A DNA stretch of 27,134 bases, from positions 1 through 27,134 of the forward strand of contig DKWE01000067.1 of assembly GCA_002491565.1 (NCBI GenBank), read 5' to 3'. Below, piece by piece: positions 6,977 to 15,489 of this stretch; positions within the stretch are counted from its first letter, which is position 1; every line of letters starts with the position of its first letter. Source of the stretch: Lachnospiraceae bacterium UBA7160. Lineage in GTDB: Bacteria > Bacillota > Clostridia > Lachnospirales > Lachnospiraceae. Under the pieces are notes generated by a model. It was not told where the DNA came from. It was given only the letters and a program-made list of their open reading frames with translations, and searched no databases. The position numbers were made by a program, and so were the translations under genes.

Positions 6977-8071
6977 ATGAAGAACAGAAACAGACTTGCA
7001 ATTCTTGCGATGGGAGGGTGTCTCCTCCTTGGAAGCACACAGGCGGCGGAGGCGAAGACGATTGGACTTGAGCTGGAGGACGGCACGCTCCGGTATATTG
7101 TAGAGAAAAGCGATCGGATTTATGAGGAGATTGGCATCCCGGATGGCAGCGGGAAGAGCAGTATCCCGGAGGATGAGCCGCGGGCTCAGGAAGCAACGGA
7201 CGCGGAGGATCTTACTGCCGCAGACGACGGGAAGCTGGATCGGGCAGGGAGCCAGCAGATGAAGGAGGACCTGGCATTTCTGGAACGTTACGGGGTCACT
7301 TATGATGCAGAGGAGGATGTTATCCGCTATCAGGGCAGGATAGTCCGGCTGGTGATTGACGCGAAGCCGCTTGTCGGATGTGTGGTCAGCTATCGAGGCA
7401 TCACAGACCGTGCAGATACAGCGGGCATCGATATTTATACAGTTCGGGATGAAGTGGGCGCGGTGACTGGTGTGCGGGAGGCGACGGAAGAGGAATATGC
7501 TGCCAAAACACAGGAACTGAAAGAACTGGACGCGGCTTCTCCGGAAATGTCCGTCGACAATTATGTGATGCTGCCGGACGGCCTTGCGGAAAACGAAGTT
7601 TCTGTCGGCGCATACTTTGAATCTATTATGGGGGAAGAGCCTGATGAGTGCGGGGACAGTGCAGTGGAGCAGGTTTATGAGGTAACGGTAAAAGAAGGCG
7701 GAAAGATTTCTGTAAGCAAGGAGGGCGAGAAGGACGCAGAAATTCTTGCAGAAGGAAACGATGCAATCGCGGAGACTGCTGAGGGGTACACATCTTCCTG
7801 GCAGACCGCAGAGGAGCGCAAGAAGATCGCGGAATACGAGCGCGCCGGGATTGGAAGGAGCGCTAAAGGCGGCTGGACCTGGGAGGGACAGGAAGTTTAT
7901 CTCCTGTTTGACGAGGACGGCAGCATATCCTCAAATAATTCCGATGACACACGCGATCACCGCATCTACCTCTATGTCTCCCGGAATGCGGACGGAAGTC
8001 TTGCCTCTGTCGAAGAAATCACGGGGCGCGATCTTCTGCAGAGAAAAGCAGATCTGGATACGCAGCAGTAA
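6977..8071 (+). CDS. Secreted protein with two copies of one module, unknown function
   Basis: A 364-residue exported protein. A signal peptide (about 1-27) has a basic start (KNRNR), a hydrophobic core and an AEA cleavage site; Cys15 makes only a poor lipobox. Two stretches look homologous: about 98-178 (LAFLERYGV, RYQGRIVRLVID, AGIDIYTVRDEVGAVTGVREAT) and about 283-357 (IAEYERAGI, TWEGQEVYLLFDE, HRIYLYVSRNADGSLASVEEIT). The pattern resembles extracellular modules next to BlaR1/M56-type sensors in Lachnospiraceae, but this is a weak impression. The rest is acidic linker. Start ATG 6977 has AAAAGGAG upstream; the frame itself opens at 6890. Its promoter carries the boxes shared with the two-component operon, so it is probably a target and perhaps an accessory of that system. 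A strong terminator follows. Confidence 0.8.
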   Translation: MKNRNRLAILAMGGCLLLGSTQAAEAKTIGLELEDGTLRYIVEKSDRIYEEIGIPDGSGKSSIPEDEPRAQEATDAEDLTAADDGKLDRAGSQQMKEDLAFLERYGVTYDAEEDVIRYQGRIVRLVIDAKPLVGCVVSYRGITDRADTAGIDIYTVRDEVGAVTGVREATEEEYAAKTQELKELDAASPEMSVDNYVMLPDGLAENEVSVGAYFESIMGEEPDECGDSAVEQVYEVTVKEGGKISVSKEGEKDAEILAEGNDAIAETAEGYTSSWQTAEERKKIAEYERAGIGRSAKGGWTWEGQEVYLLFDEDGSISSNNSDDTRDHRIYLYVSRNADGSLASVEEITGRDLLQRKADLDTQQ

Positions 8072-8081
8072 AATCTTTGGG

Positions 8082-8124
8082 CTGAGGGCGTTGTAAAATG
8101 CAGCACCCTCAGTCCTATTTTTTT
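8082..8124 (+). terminator. Rho-independent terminator
   Basis: CTGAGGGCGTTG (8082-8093) pairs with CAGCACCCTCAG (8101-8112) over about 11 bp with one mismatch. TCCTA and a 7-T run (8118-8124) follow. The arms resemble the ends of the structured repeats at 1785 and 24281, as if the middle were missing. Confidence 0.88.
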
Positions 8125-8125
8125 A

Positions 8126-8153
8126 TTGCGTTTTTCCCGAAATCTGGTATCAT
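8126..8153 (+). promoter_or_regulatory. Promoter of the hybrid kinase-malic enzyme operon
   Basis: TTGCGT (8126-8131), 16-bp spacer and TATCAT (8148-8153), with TGG directly before the -10 giving an extended -10. Confidence 0.5.
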
Positions 8154-8222
8154 TACCTTAGACTCTGCAGCGGATGGGTATCCCGGTTGCAGGGACCAGA
8201 CAGATCCGGAGGAATATAGCAG

Positions 8223-10595
8223 ATGAGCAGTGAGACAAGAAACGGATTGTACATCATAGACCGTAATTTTCGAATGAAATACATGAATGGTGTTATGCTG
8301 GAAATGTACCCAGAGATAAAGATCGGGGAGTTTTGCTATCAGTCTCTGGCGCGCAGAAATAATATCTGTCCGTATTGTCCTCTCTTAGGGGCCGGACGGC
8401 AGAATACCTTTTACCATGCCGGACGGAGGGAGTGGATTCACGCGAAGGCAGCGGATCTGGACCTGCCGGGGTTTGGAGAGGGGTTTGCAGTCACGCTTTC
8501 CAGGACACCGGAGGATAAAACGGGACAGGGCATGCAGAACTGCCCTGCATTTGAGGCGAAAAAGCTTGCACTTGGGTATTACAAGGAGGAGGACCGTACC
8601 GGTATGATCGGGAGCTATTGTGAAGAAGGGTTCCCTCTGTATTTCGCGAACCGGAAGATGGTCCGGATGCTTGGCTATGAGGATTACGAGAGCTTTCGCA
8701 AGGGAGTAAGAGGTCTGGTGGCGAATACGGTCCATCCGGAAGACAGAAAACAGGTACATGCCGACATTGGAGACAATTTTTATCCGGGTATGGAGTATGT
8801 GACTACGTACCGCATGCCGCGCAAGGACGGTACCTGGTTCTGGGTGATCGACCGCGGGCAGGTTGTGCGGGCAGAGAATGGAAGACTTGCCATTGTCAGT
8901 ATCTGTACGGATCTTACCGATAACATCAAGGTGCAGGAACGGTTGGAAAAGCGGAATGAATTCCTGCTGCAGCAGAACCGCCTGATGGAGTTCATCAATG
9001 ACGGGATGCCCGGCGGGTATCATCGCTGCGGCCTGGAAGAAGGATATCCATTTCTGTATTTTACCAGTAAATTCCTCCGGATGGTCGGTTTTACGCGTGA
9101 GGAGTTGCACCGGGAATTCAAGGATCAGCTGCTGGAGATGGTGCACCCGGATGACCGCATCCTGGTACAGGGCGTTGTCGAGAAGGCAAAGACCGGGCTT
9201 CAGGAGCAGGAGATCAGTATCCATTATCGGATCCGGTCTAGAGAAGGCTATCTGTGGGTCATGGAGACAGCCAGCATTTCCGAGTATGATGACAGAAAGT
9301 TTTTGCAGGGTGTCATTGTCGATGTTTCCAAAGAGGAGCGGATGAAGGAGCACATCGAGTCGATGAACCTGGTTCAGCAGGCGCTGCGGGAGGCGCTGCA
9401 CCGGGAAAAAGAATACCAGAGCCAGCTCAGGGAGGCGCTGGAGAGGGCAGAGGGAGCGAACCGCGCCAAATCCTCCTTCCTCTTTAATATGTCACATGAT
9501 ATCCGGACTCCGATGAATGCGATCATCGGATTTACACAGGTCGGCAAGAGATGTATCGGGGATAAGGCACGAGTGGAGGACTGCTTGCAGAAGATTGAGG
9601 TATCCGGAAATCATCTGCTGCACCTGCTGAATGATGTGCTGGATATGGCGCGGATCGAGAGCGGAAAGCTTGTCATCGAGCGGCATCCATGCCAGTTCCA
9701 GAATTTTATAGCAGAATTGTGTGACATGATGCGAGGGGAAATGGAGCGCAGTGGTCTGACATTTCTGGTGGAGCAGAAGGGCCTGGAAAACCTGTGGCTG
9801 TCCTGTGATACCCTGCATCTGAATCAGATTCTTTTGAACCTGCTGAGCAATGCGATGAAATTTACGCCGGCCGGAGGGCACGTCTGGCTGACGGTTTGCG
9901 GTACCCCGCCAAAAGAAGGGATCGTTACACTGACGGTTTCTGTGAAGGATGACGGAATCGGGATGAGCGAGGAATTTCTCAAACGCATTTTCCATGAATT
10001 TGAGCGCGAGCGGAATGCGACGGAGAGCCGGCAGCAGGGCTCTGGTCTGGGGCTGGCAATTACCAAGCGGATTGTGGACGCTGCAGGTGGAGAGCTGCGG
10101 GTCGTCAGCGCGCTGGGAGAAGGTTCTGAGTTTATCCTGACGTTTTGGATGAAGCAGGAACAGGACGCGTCTCTGGAGGAACCCGGTCAGACCCAGGAGG
10201 CTGAAGTGTGCTTTGACGGGAAGCGGGCCCTGATTGTGGAGGACAATGAGCTGAACCGGGAGATTGCCGTGGAATTGCTTGGTACGACAGGGCTTACGAT
10301 CGAAGAGGCGGAGGATGGACAGGAGGCAGTGCAGCTGGTCAGCTCACACCCGCCAGGCTACTATGATGTAATTTTTATGGACATTCAGATGCCGGTGATG
10401 GACGGGTACGAAGCGACCCGGCAGATCCGTGCCCTGCCGCACTGCGGTCCGGAGTCCCTTCCGATTTTTGCGATGACTGCCAACGCATTCAGCGAAGATG
10501 TCGAGAAGGCGAAACAGGAGGGCATGAATGACCATATCGCAAAGCCGGTCGATATGGACCGTGTGAATCAGTTACTGAAGGAATGGATAAAATAA
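8223..10595 (+). CDS. Cytosolic hybrid PAS sensor histidine kinase/response regulator
   Basis: A 790-residue signalling protein with no membrane segment. The N-terminal PAS-like segment (about 1-95) carries a CPYC motif (Cys49, Cys52) and Cys38, which could bind a metal or sense redox state (inference). Two further PAS domains, about 115-235 (HPEDRKQV, DGTWFWVIDRG) and 260-370 (HPDDRILV, EGYLWVMETA), belong to the PAS_3 type. A coiled linker (372-415) follows. HisKA has His425 (FNMSHDIRTPMNAIIGF). HATPase_c has NLLSNAMKFTP (539-549) and GSGLGLAITK (606-615). The C-terminal receiver (about 667-788) has Asp720 (IFMDIQMP) and Lys774. It has no output domain, so it must pass phosphate to another protein or act by phosphorelay. 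Malic enzyme starts 18 bases downstream, suggesting one transcript. Confidence 0.93.
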   Translation: MSSETRNGLYIIDRNFRMKYMNGVMLEMYPEIKIGEFCYQSLARRNNICPYCPLLGAGRQNTFYHAGRREWIHAKAADLDLPGFGEGFAVTLSRTPEDKTGQGMQNCPAFEAKKLALGYYKEEDRTGMIGSYCEEGFPLYFANRKMVRMLGYEDYESFRKGVRGLVANTVHPEDRKQVHADIGDNFYPGMEYVTTYRMPRKDGTWFWVIDRGQVVRAENGRLAIVSICTDLTDNIKVQERLEKRNEFLLQQNRLMEFINDGMPGGYHRCGLEEGYPFLYFTSKFLRMVGFTREELHREFKDQLLEMVHPDDRILVQGVVEKAKTGLQEQEISIHYRIRSREGYLWVMETASISEYDDRKFLQGVIVDVSKEERMKEHIESMNLVQQALREALHREKEYQSQLREALERAEGANRAKSSFLFNMSHDIRTPMNAIIGFTQVGKRCIGDKARVEDCLQKIEVSGNHLLHLLNDVLDMARIESGKLVIERHPCQFQNFIAELCDMMRGEMERSGLTFLVEQKGLENLWLSCDTLHLNQILLNLLSNAMKFTPAGGHVWLTVCGTPPKEGIVTLTVSVKDDGIGMSEEFLKRIFHEFERERNATESRQQGSGLGLAITKRIVDAAGGELRVVSALGEGSEFILTFWMKQEQDASLEEPGQTQEAEVCFDGKRALIVEDNELNREIAVELLGTTGLTIEEAEDGQEAVQLVSSHPPGYYDVIFMDIQMPVMDGYEATRQIRALPHCGPESLPIFAMTANAFSEDVEKAKQEGMNDHIAKPVDMDRVNQLLKEWIK

Positions 10596-10613
10596 AACAG
10601 GAGGAGTTTGACC

Positions 10614-11786
10614 ATGGACTATGCAGCAGAATCTTTGAAAATGCATTATGAACTGAAGGGTAAGGTGGAGGTGACTTCCCGCGCGGCGGTAGATACGAAG
10701 GAGGCATTGAGCCTTGCGTATACGCCCGGTGTGGCAGCTCCCTGCCTGGAGATCCAGAAGGATGTAAACAAGAGCTATGAGCTGACCCGCCGCTGGAATA
10801 CCGTCGCAGTCGTGACGGACGGCACAGCGGTGCTTGGGCTTGGGGACATTGGCCCGGAGGCCGGCATGCCTGTCATGGAAGGAAAGTGTGTGCTCTTCAA
10901 AGCGTTTGGCGGCGTCGATGCGATTCCGCTCTGTGTGCGCAGCAAGAGTGTAGAGGATATCGTCAATACAGTCCGGCTGCTGGCAGGCAGCTTCGGCGGT
11001 GTGAACCTGGAGGATATTTCTGCGCCGCGCTGCTTTGAGATTGAGCAGAGGCTGAAGGAGTGCTGTGACATCCCGATTTTCCATGATGACCAGCATGGTA
11101 CGGCGGTCATCACGCTCGCAGGTATTATCAACGCGCTGAAGCTGGTCGGCAAAAAGCTGGACGAGGTCAAGATCGTGACGAGCGGTGCAGGTGCGGCAGG
11201 GATCGCGATTATCCGTCTGCTGATGTCGATGGGGCTTCGGAATGTTATTATGACCGACCGCCACGGCGCTATCTATGAGGGGCGTGACGGGTTGAATCCG
11301 ATTAAGGAAGAGATGGCGAAGATCACAAACTTTGCTCATGAGAAGGGAACACTCGCGGACGTCATCAAGGGCGCCGATGTGTTTATCGGTGTCTCCGCAC
11401 CGGGTACGCTGACCCCGGACATGGTGCGCACGATGGCAAAGGATCCGATTATTTTTGCCTGCGCAAATCCGACTCCGGAGATTTTCCCGGAGGAGGCGAA
11501 GGCAGCGGGGGCAGCCGTTGTATCGACAGGACGCTCTGATTACCCGAACCAGGTCAACAACGTGCTCTGTTTCCCGGGCATCTTCCGCGGCGCGCTGGAT
11601 GTCCGTGCATCGGATATCAATGCGGAGATGAAGATCGCAGCCGCTTACGCGATTGCAGGTCTGGTCAGCGACGAGGAGCTGAATGCAGACTATATTCTTC
11701 CGGCAGCTTTTGACCCGCGTGTCCGGGATGCCGTAGCAGCGGCAGTTGCGGAAGCAGCAAGGAAGAGCGGCGTAGCGCGCATCTGA
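10614..11786 (+). CDS. Malic enzyme (oxaloacetate-decarboxylating malate dehydrogenase)
   Basis: Converts malate to pyruvate and CO2 with reduction of NAD or NADP; cytosolic. The 390 residues fit the short bacterial form that lacks the phosphotransacetylase-like extension. The malic domain (about 15-150) has YTPGV (37-41), TDGTAVLGLGDIG (68-80), and the catalytic lysine around Lys91 in MEGK. The metal-binding stretch is FHDDQHGT (156-163). The NAD-binding domain begins with VTSGAGAAG (188-196) and continues with the ANPTPEI and RSDYPNQVNN motifs. Start ATG 10614 has GGAGG (10600-10604) upstream. It follows the hybrid kinase by 18 bases and is probably expressed with it. The cofactor cannot be settled from sequence. 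Confidence 0.94.
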   Translation: MDYAAESLKMHYELKGKVEVTSRAAVDTKEALSLAYTPGVAAPCLEIQKDVNKSYELTRRWNTVAVVTDGTAVLGLGDIGPEAGMPVMEGKCVLFKAFGGVDAIPLCVRSKSVEDIVNTVRLLAGSFGGVNLEDISAPRCFEIEQRLKECCDIPIFHDDQHGTAVITLAGIINALKLVGKKLDEVKIVTSGAGAAGIAIIRLLMSMGLRNVIMTDRHGAIYEGRDGLNPIKEEMAKITNFAHEKGTLADVIKGADVFIGVSAPGTLTPDMVRTMAKDPIIFACANPTPEIFPEEAKAAGAAVVSTGRSDYPNQVNNVLCFPGIFRGALDVRASDINAEMKIAAAYAIAGLVSDEELNADYILPAAFDPRVRDAVAAAVAEAARKSGVARI

Positions 11787-11813
11787 TGTAAACGAACGGC
11801 AATCATCCCAGCG

Positions 11814-11876
11814 GCTGGTCAGCCACTGCCCGGCGAAGTACATTCGAAGGGCTGGCTGAACCAGCGTCAGTTTTTA
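11814..11876 (+). terminator. Terminator after malic enzyme
   Basis: GCTGGTCAGCCA (11814-11825) pairs with TGGCTGAACCAGC (11853-11865), with one bulged A. An inner GCCC/GGGC stem is possible. TTTTT follows at 11871-11875. Confidence 0.7.
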
Positions 11877-11930
11877 ATTGGCATCCTCCAGCTCATAGTG
11901 CCATGGTGAAGGACTTATAGGGGGATGTGC

Positions 11931-11958
11931 ACCTTGGCTGGCATATGCACATATTCTA
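11931..11958 (+). promoter_or_regulatory. Candidate mother-cell sigma promoter of cotJABC
   Basis: AC (11931-11932), 17 bases, then CATATTCTA (11950-11958) fits the sigma-K pattern AC-N17-CATAnnnTA. The -10 also partly fits sigma-E (CATAcaaT), but I see no sigma-E -35 at the right distance. In Bacillus subtilis cotJ is sigma-E dependent, so either mother-cell factor is plausible. Confidence 0.4.
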
Positions 11959-11996
11959 GTAAAGAAAAGGTTATCTTTATCCAGAAAGGAGCATAT

Positions 11997-12212
11997 ATGC
12001 CAGTTTTACAGAGTACAGACTGCGGCTGCCGCATGACGCGGACCGATGCAGTTTATCATCATTTGCGGGAAGCAGATGCACCGCTTGCCATGGGCTATGT
12101 GCCGTTTCAGCCCTGGGAATGTCCGTTTGAGCTCTGCCAGGGCCTGCAGTACGGGACGATTTTCCCTGGCCTTCACAAACCGTTTTGCGGGAAAGGAGGG
12201 CGATGCAGATGA
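11997..12212 (+). CDS. cotJA: Spore coat protein CotJA
   Basis: A small coat-associated protein of 71 residues, made in the mother cell during sporulation. The family signature LAMGYVPFQPWECPFE (30-45) followed by GTIFPGLHKPF (53-63) is clear. It has six cysteines (residues 9, 11, 42, 47, 64 and 70). Start ATG 11997 has GAAAGGAG upstream; the frame extends back to 11925 without a ribosome site. The stop overlaps the cotJB start as ATGA (12209-12212), implying translational coupling. It is the first gene of cotJABC. Confidence 0.93.
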   Translation: MPVLQSTDCGCRMTRTDAVYHHLREADAPLAMGYVPFQPWECPFELCQGLQYGTIFPGLHKPFCGKGGRCR

Positions 12213-12823
12213 ACCGTGGTAATTCTATGAATATGCCGCAGGGCTGTGGCCGCCCCTGCGGCCGGATGGCAGCCGAGGAGCGCATGATGGCACAGCCCAT
12301 GAACCACAGAACCGGATGCACGGGCCGGGAAGCTGTGACCGAGATGCCGTGCCAGGCGCGGGAGACAGCATCCCAGAGAACTTGTCAGATGCGGGAGGCA
12401 GCATCCCAGAGAGCTTGTCAGATGAGGGAGGCGGTATCTCAGAAATCCTGTCAAAAGAAGGAAGCAGGTCCAATGCCATGCCCGGAAAAAGAAACCAGGA
12501 CTCCGATGCCGTGTCCGGAAAGAGAAACTTGTCCCAGGGAGTGCAACATCCCGACCAGAAGCAGAGAGCAGCTCCTGAAGTTCCTTGACGAGGAGAGCTT
12601 CGCTGTCTATGAGGCGCTGCTTTTCCTGGACACCCACCCTGACGATGCAGACGCGCACGCCTTTTTCCGTGAACACCACAGCAGGCGGATCGCCGCCCTT
12701 GACGCGTATGCGCGGCTTTATGGACCGCTGACGATCGACGCGATGGACGATTCTGCCAGCTGCTCCTGGGAATGGATGCAGCAGCCGTGGCCGTGGGAAG
12801 GAATGGAAGGAGGTGCCTGCTAG
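12209..12823 (+). CDS. cotJB: Spore coat protein CotJB with Cys-rich repeat extension
   Basis: The C-terminal part (about 117-204) is a normal CotJB domain: LLKFLDEESFAVYEALLFLD, the HPDDADAHAFF stretch, and YGPLTIDAM followed by WEWMQQPWPWE. The product is 204 residues, whereas CotJB proteins are usually under 100. The extra N-terminal 116 residues are Met- and Cys-rich and include five tandem units of about 11 residues (48-112), each opening with Cys, as in CQMREAASQRA. I start at ATG 12209, 9 bases after GGAGG; ATG 12203 is too close to it. The cotJC gene follows after 3 bases. The extension may allow disulfide or metal cross-linking in the coat (inference). Confidence 0.9.
   Translation: MNRGNSMNMPQGCGRPCGRMAAEERMMAQPMNHRTGCTGREAVTEMPCQARETASQRTCQMREAASQRACQMREAVSQKSCQKKEAGPMPCPEKETRTPMPCPERETCPRECNIPTRSREQLLKFLDEESFAVYEALLFLDTHPDDADAHAFFREHHSRRIAALDAYARLYGPLTIDAMDDSASCSWEWMQQPWPWEGMEGGAC
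12350..12544 (+). repeat. 33-bp tandem repeats inside cotJB
   Basis: Encodes units starting at Cys48, Cys59, Cys70, Cys81, Cys91 and a partial one at Cys102. The consensus is C-[QP]-x-[KR]-E-[AT]-x-[ST]-[QP]-x-x. The first three units are nearly identical at DNA level; the fourth is one residue short and the later ones shift from CQ to CP. Confidence 0.85.
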
Positions 12824-12826
12824 CCT

Positions 12827-13450
12827 ATGTGGAATTATGAGAAGCGGCTGGAATATCCAGTCAATATCACGACACCGAATGCGAAGCTTGCGCAGATAAT
12901 TATGAGCCAGTACGGTGGACCAGATGGAGAGATTGGCGCATCCATGCGCTATCTTTCGCAGCGCTATACGGCCCCGAACCGAACGGTATCCGCAGTGCTC
13001 ACAGATGTAGGTACAGAAGAACTGGCGCATCTTGAAATTGTCTCTACGATCGTCCATCAACTGACACGGGGACTTTCAGCAGAGGAACTTGAAAAAGCGG
13101 GGTTTGCACCTTATTATGTAGATCATACAGTCGGCATCTGGCCGCAATCCGCGGGCGGGTATCCGTTTTCCTCTTCTGAGCTTCAGTCTACCGGGGATCC
13201 GACAGCGGATCTGTTCGAGGATCTGGCAGCGGAGCAGAAGGCACGGCTGACCTATGACAATATCCTGCGCCTGGTCAAAGATCCGGCGGTAGCAGATCCG
13301 ATCCGGTTCCTGCGCGCACGGGAAATTGTGCACTTCCAGAGATTTGGTGAAGCACTTAGGTCTGTCCAGGAAGAGCTGGACGCGAAAAATTTCTACGCGT
13401 TCAATCCGAGCTTTGACGCGCCGGTTTCCTGCCCGCCTGCTACCGTTTAG
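12827..13450 (+). CDS. cotJC: Spore coat manganese-catalase-like protein CotJC
   Basis: Ferritin-like, dinuclear metal protein of the manganese catalase family, placed in the spore coat and thought to remove peroxide. The 207 residues include the expected ligands: Glu35 (DGEIGASM), the first ExxH at Glu65-His68 (EELAHLE), Glu136 and the second ExxH at Glu166-His169 (REIVHF). It is the usual CotJC length, shorter than cytosolic Mn catalases. AAGGAGG lies upstream of ATG 12827, 3 bases after the cotJB stop, so the three genes form one operon. Confidence 0.94.
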   Translation: MWNYEKRLEYPVNITTPNAKLAQIIMSQYGGPDGEIGASMRYLSQRYTAPNRTVSAVLTDVGTEELAHLEIVSTIVHQLTRGLSAEELEKAGFAPYYVDHTVGIWPQSAGGYPFSSSELQSTGDPTADLFEDLAAEQKARLTYDNILRLVKDPAVADPIRFLRAREIVHFQRFGEALRSVQEELDAKNFYAFNPSFDAPVSCPPATV

Positions 13451-13495
13451 GGGTAGGATAGGAAACAAAAGCCGATGTGTGCGCGTTCTCGATAA

Positions 13496-13529
13496 AACGT
13501 CCCCCTTGCCATCCGGTGAGGGGGACGTT
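13496..13529. terminator. Hairpin after cotJC
   Basis: AACGTCCCCCT (13496-13506) and AGGGGGACGTT (13519-13529) form a perfect 11-bp stem with a 12-base loop. No T-run follows, so termination is possible but unproven. A TATGAT-like -10 for the next gene lies at 13620-13625 without a well-placed -35; TTGACT at 13584 is too far away. Confidence 0.5.
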
Positions 13530-13659
13530 ACATGTGTGAAAAAGACATTGACACGCCACATGCCAGACGGTATCATGACTGTATTGACTTTATCCTCGCA
13601 AGCAACGGAATCAGGCAGCTATGATAGTATAAAAAACGGGAGACGGAGAAGGACGCAAG

Positions 13660-15489
13660 ATGCAGGTAAGCAATGCACAGGAAACGGCAATCACACACAA
13701 GGACGGTCCGGCCATGGTGCTGGCGGGGCCGGGTTCTGGGAAAACGCTGGTCATTACGCAGCGGACGAAGTATTTGATAGAACAGGCGGGAGTACGTCCG
13801 CAGGAAATTCTGGTCATCACCTTTACCAGAGCCGCAGCGGAAGAAATGAAAAACAGATTTCTTGCGCTGATGAAGGAGCATTCGGCGCGTGCGGTCACAT
13901 TCGGAACGTTCCATGCGGTATTTTTTACGATATTGAAGCATGCCTATCATTACAGCGCTGCCGATATCTTGACGGAGGACAAGAAATATCAGATTCTGCT
14001 GCAGCTTTTGCATGAGTCAAAGCTTGCGGTTGAGGATGAACGGGAATTAATTTCGGAGCTTGCCGCGGAGATCAGCATCGTGAAGAATGAGCGGATCAGT
14101 CTGGATCACTACTATTCGAAGAGCTGTCCGGCGGAGCTGTTTCGTGAATTTTTCCGGAAGTATGAGAAGATCCATGTGCAGCAGCGGCTGATCGATTTCG
14201 ATGACATGATGACCTATACCTACGAGCTGCTGACGGCCCGCCGCGATATTCTGGAGGCATGGCAGCGAAAATTCCGTTACATATTGGTAGATGAATTTCA
14301 GGACATCAATCTGCTGCAGTATGCGATCCTCAGACTTCTGGCGCTGCCGGAAAATAATCTGTTTATTGTCGGGGATGATGACCAGTCGATTTACCGGTTC
14401 CGGGGAGCAAAGCCGGAGATTATGTTGAATTTTCCGAAAGATTATCCGGATGCAGCGCAGATTGTGCTGAACCGGAATTTCCGTTCCGTCGCACCGGTGA
14501 TCCGGGCGGCGCAGGCCGTGATCACGGAAAATATTCACCGGTTCTCCAAGCAGGCAGAGCATGTGCGTCCGGGCGGAGAAGCCATTGATATCCGTGAGTT
14601 TGACGGCCAGGATCACGAGAGCCTGTATCTGGTGAAGGCGGTGCAGGAGAGCCTGCAAAACGGCACAGCACCGAATGAGATCGCGGTATTGTTCCGGACA
14701 AATCTCGGGGCGCGTCCATATGCGGAGCGCCTGATGGAGTTTAATATTCCGTTTGAAATGCACGATGCGCTTCCGAATATCTATGAGCACTGGATTGCAA
14801 AGGATCTGTTCGCATACCTGCATCTGGCGCGGGAAGGACTGGACCGGAAGGAATTTCTGCAGGTCATGAATCGTCCGAAGCGCTACATCGGGCGGGATGC
14901 AATTGATGCGCCGGTGGTATCTCTGGACACCCTGCGGCTTTACTATGAGGACCGAGACTGGATGCTGGACCGCATTGACCGGCTGGAACAGGATCTGAAG
15001 CTGCTTCGCGGCATGGCGCCGTTTGCGGCGGTGAATTATATCCGCTATGGGATGAATTATGATGAGTATCTGACGGAATATGCCAGGTCGCGCCGGATCC
15101 GGGCGGAGGAACTGATGGAAATTCTGGATGAGATTCAGCAGGGGGCGAAACCATTCCGGACCGTGGAAGAGTGGTACGCGCATCTGGAGGAGTACAGGGA
15201 ATACCTGGCGCAGCAGCGCGGGAAAAAGGAACAGGATCCGGATGCGATCGAGCTTGCGACCCTGCACAGCTCAAAGGGACTGGAATTTGAGGAGGTATTT
15301 CTCGTCGATGTGAATGAAGGGACGATTCCGCATCGGAAAGCGTCGATTGAGGCGGATATCGAGGAGGAGCGCCGCCTGTTCTATGTCGGAATGACGCGCG
15401 CAAAGGACCGCCTTCATCTGTTCTATACGAAGGAGCGCTACGGAAAGGCAGTAGAGCCGTCGCAGTTTCTGGAACCATTGCTGGAGTGA
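13660..15489 (+). CDS. UvrD/Rep/PcrA-family 3'-5' DNA helicase, short form
   Basis: Superfamily 1A ATP-dependent helicase acting in DNA repair or replication restart. Motif I AGPGSGKT (22-29), motif Ia ITFTRAAAEEM, motif II ILVDEFQD (208-215), motif III GDDDQSIYRFRGA (238-250), motif IV region NRNFRS, motif V LHSSKGLEFEEVF and motif VI RRLFYVGMTRAKDRL are all intact. At 609 residues it is about 100 shorter than PcrA and lacks the long C-terminal tail that binds RNA polymerase in PcrA, so I do not name it pcrA. ATG 13660 has AGAAGGA upstream. It stands alone between the spore coat operon and its own terminator. Confidence 0.93.
   Translation: MQVSNAQETAITHKDGPAMVLAGPGSGKTLVITQRTKYLIEQAGVRPQEILVITFTRAAAEEMKNRFLALMKEHSARAVTFGTFHAVFFTILKHAYHYSAADILTEDKKYQILLQLLHESKLAVEDERELISELAAEISIVKNERISLDHYYSKSCPAELFREFFRKYEKIHVQQRLIDFDDMMTYTYELLTARRDILEAWQRKFRYILVDEFQDINLLQYAILRLLALPENNLFIVGDDDQSIYRFRGAKPEIMLNFPKDYPDAAQIVLNRNFRSVAPVIRAAQAVITENIHRFSKQAEHVRPGGEAIDIREFDGQDHESLYLVKAVQESLQNGTAPNEIAVLFRTNLGARPYAERLMEFNIPFEMHDALPNIYEHWIAKDLFAYLHLAREGLDRKEFLQVMNRPKRYIGRDAIDAPVVSLDTLRLYYEDRDWMLDRIDRLEQDLKLLRGMAPFAAVNYIRYGMNYDEYLTEYARSRRIRAEELMEILDEIQQGAKPFRTVEEWYAHLEEYREYLAQQRGKKEQDPDAIELATLHSSKGLEFEEVFLVDVNEGTIPHRKASIEADIEEERRLFYVGMTRAKDRLHLFYTKERYGKAVEPSQFLEPLLE

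Noticed and set aside
13584..13625. TTGACT and TATGAT as the helicase promoter
   Set aside because: The spacing is 30 bases, far too long for a sigma-A promoter; only the -10 could be real.
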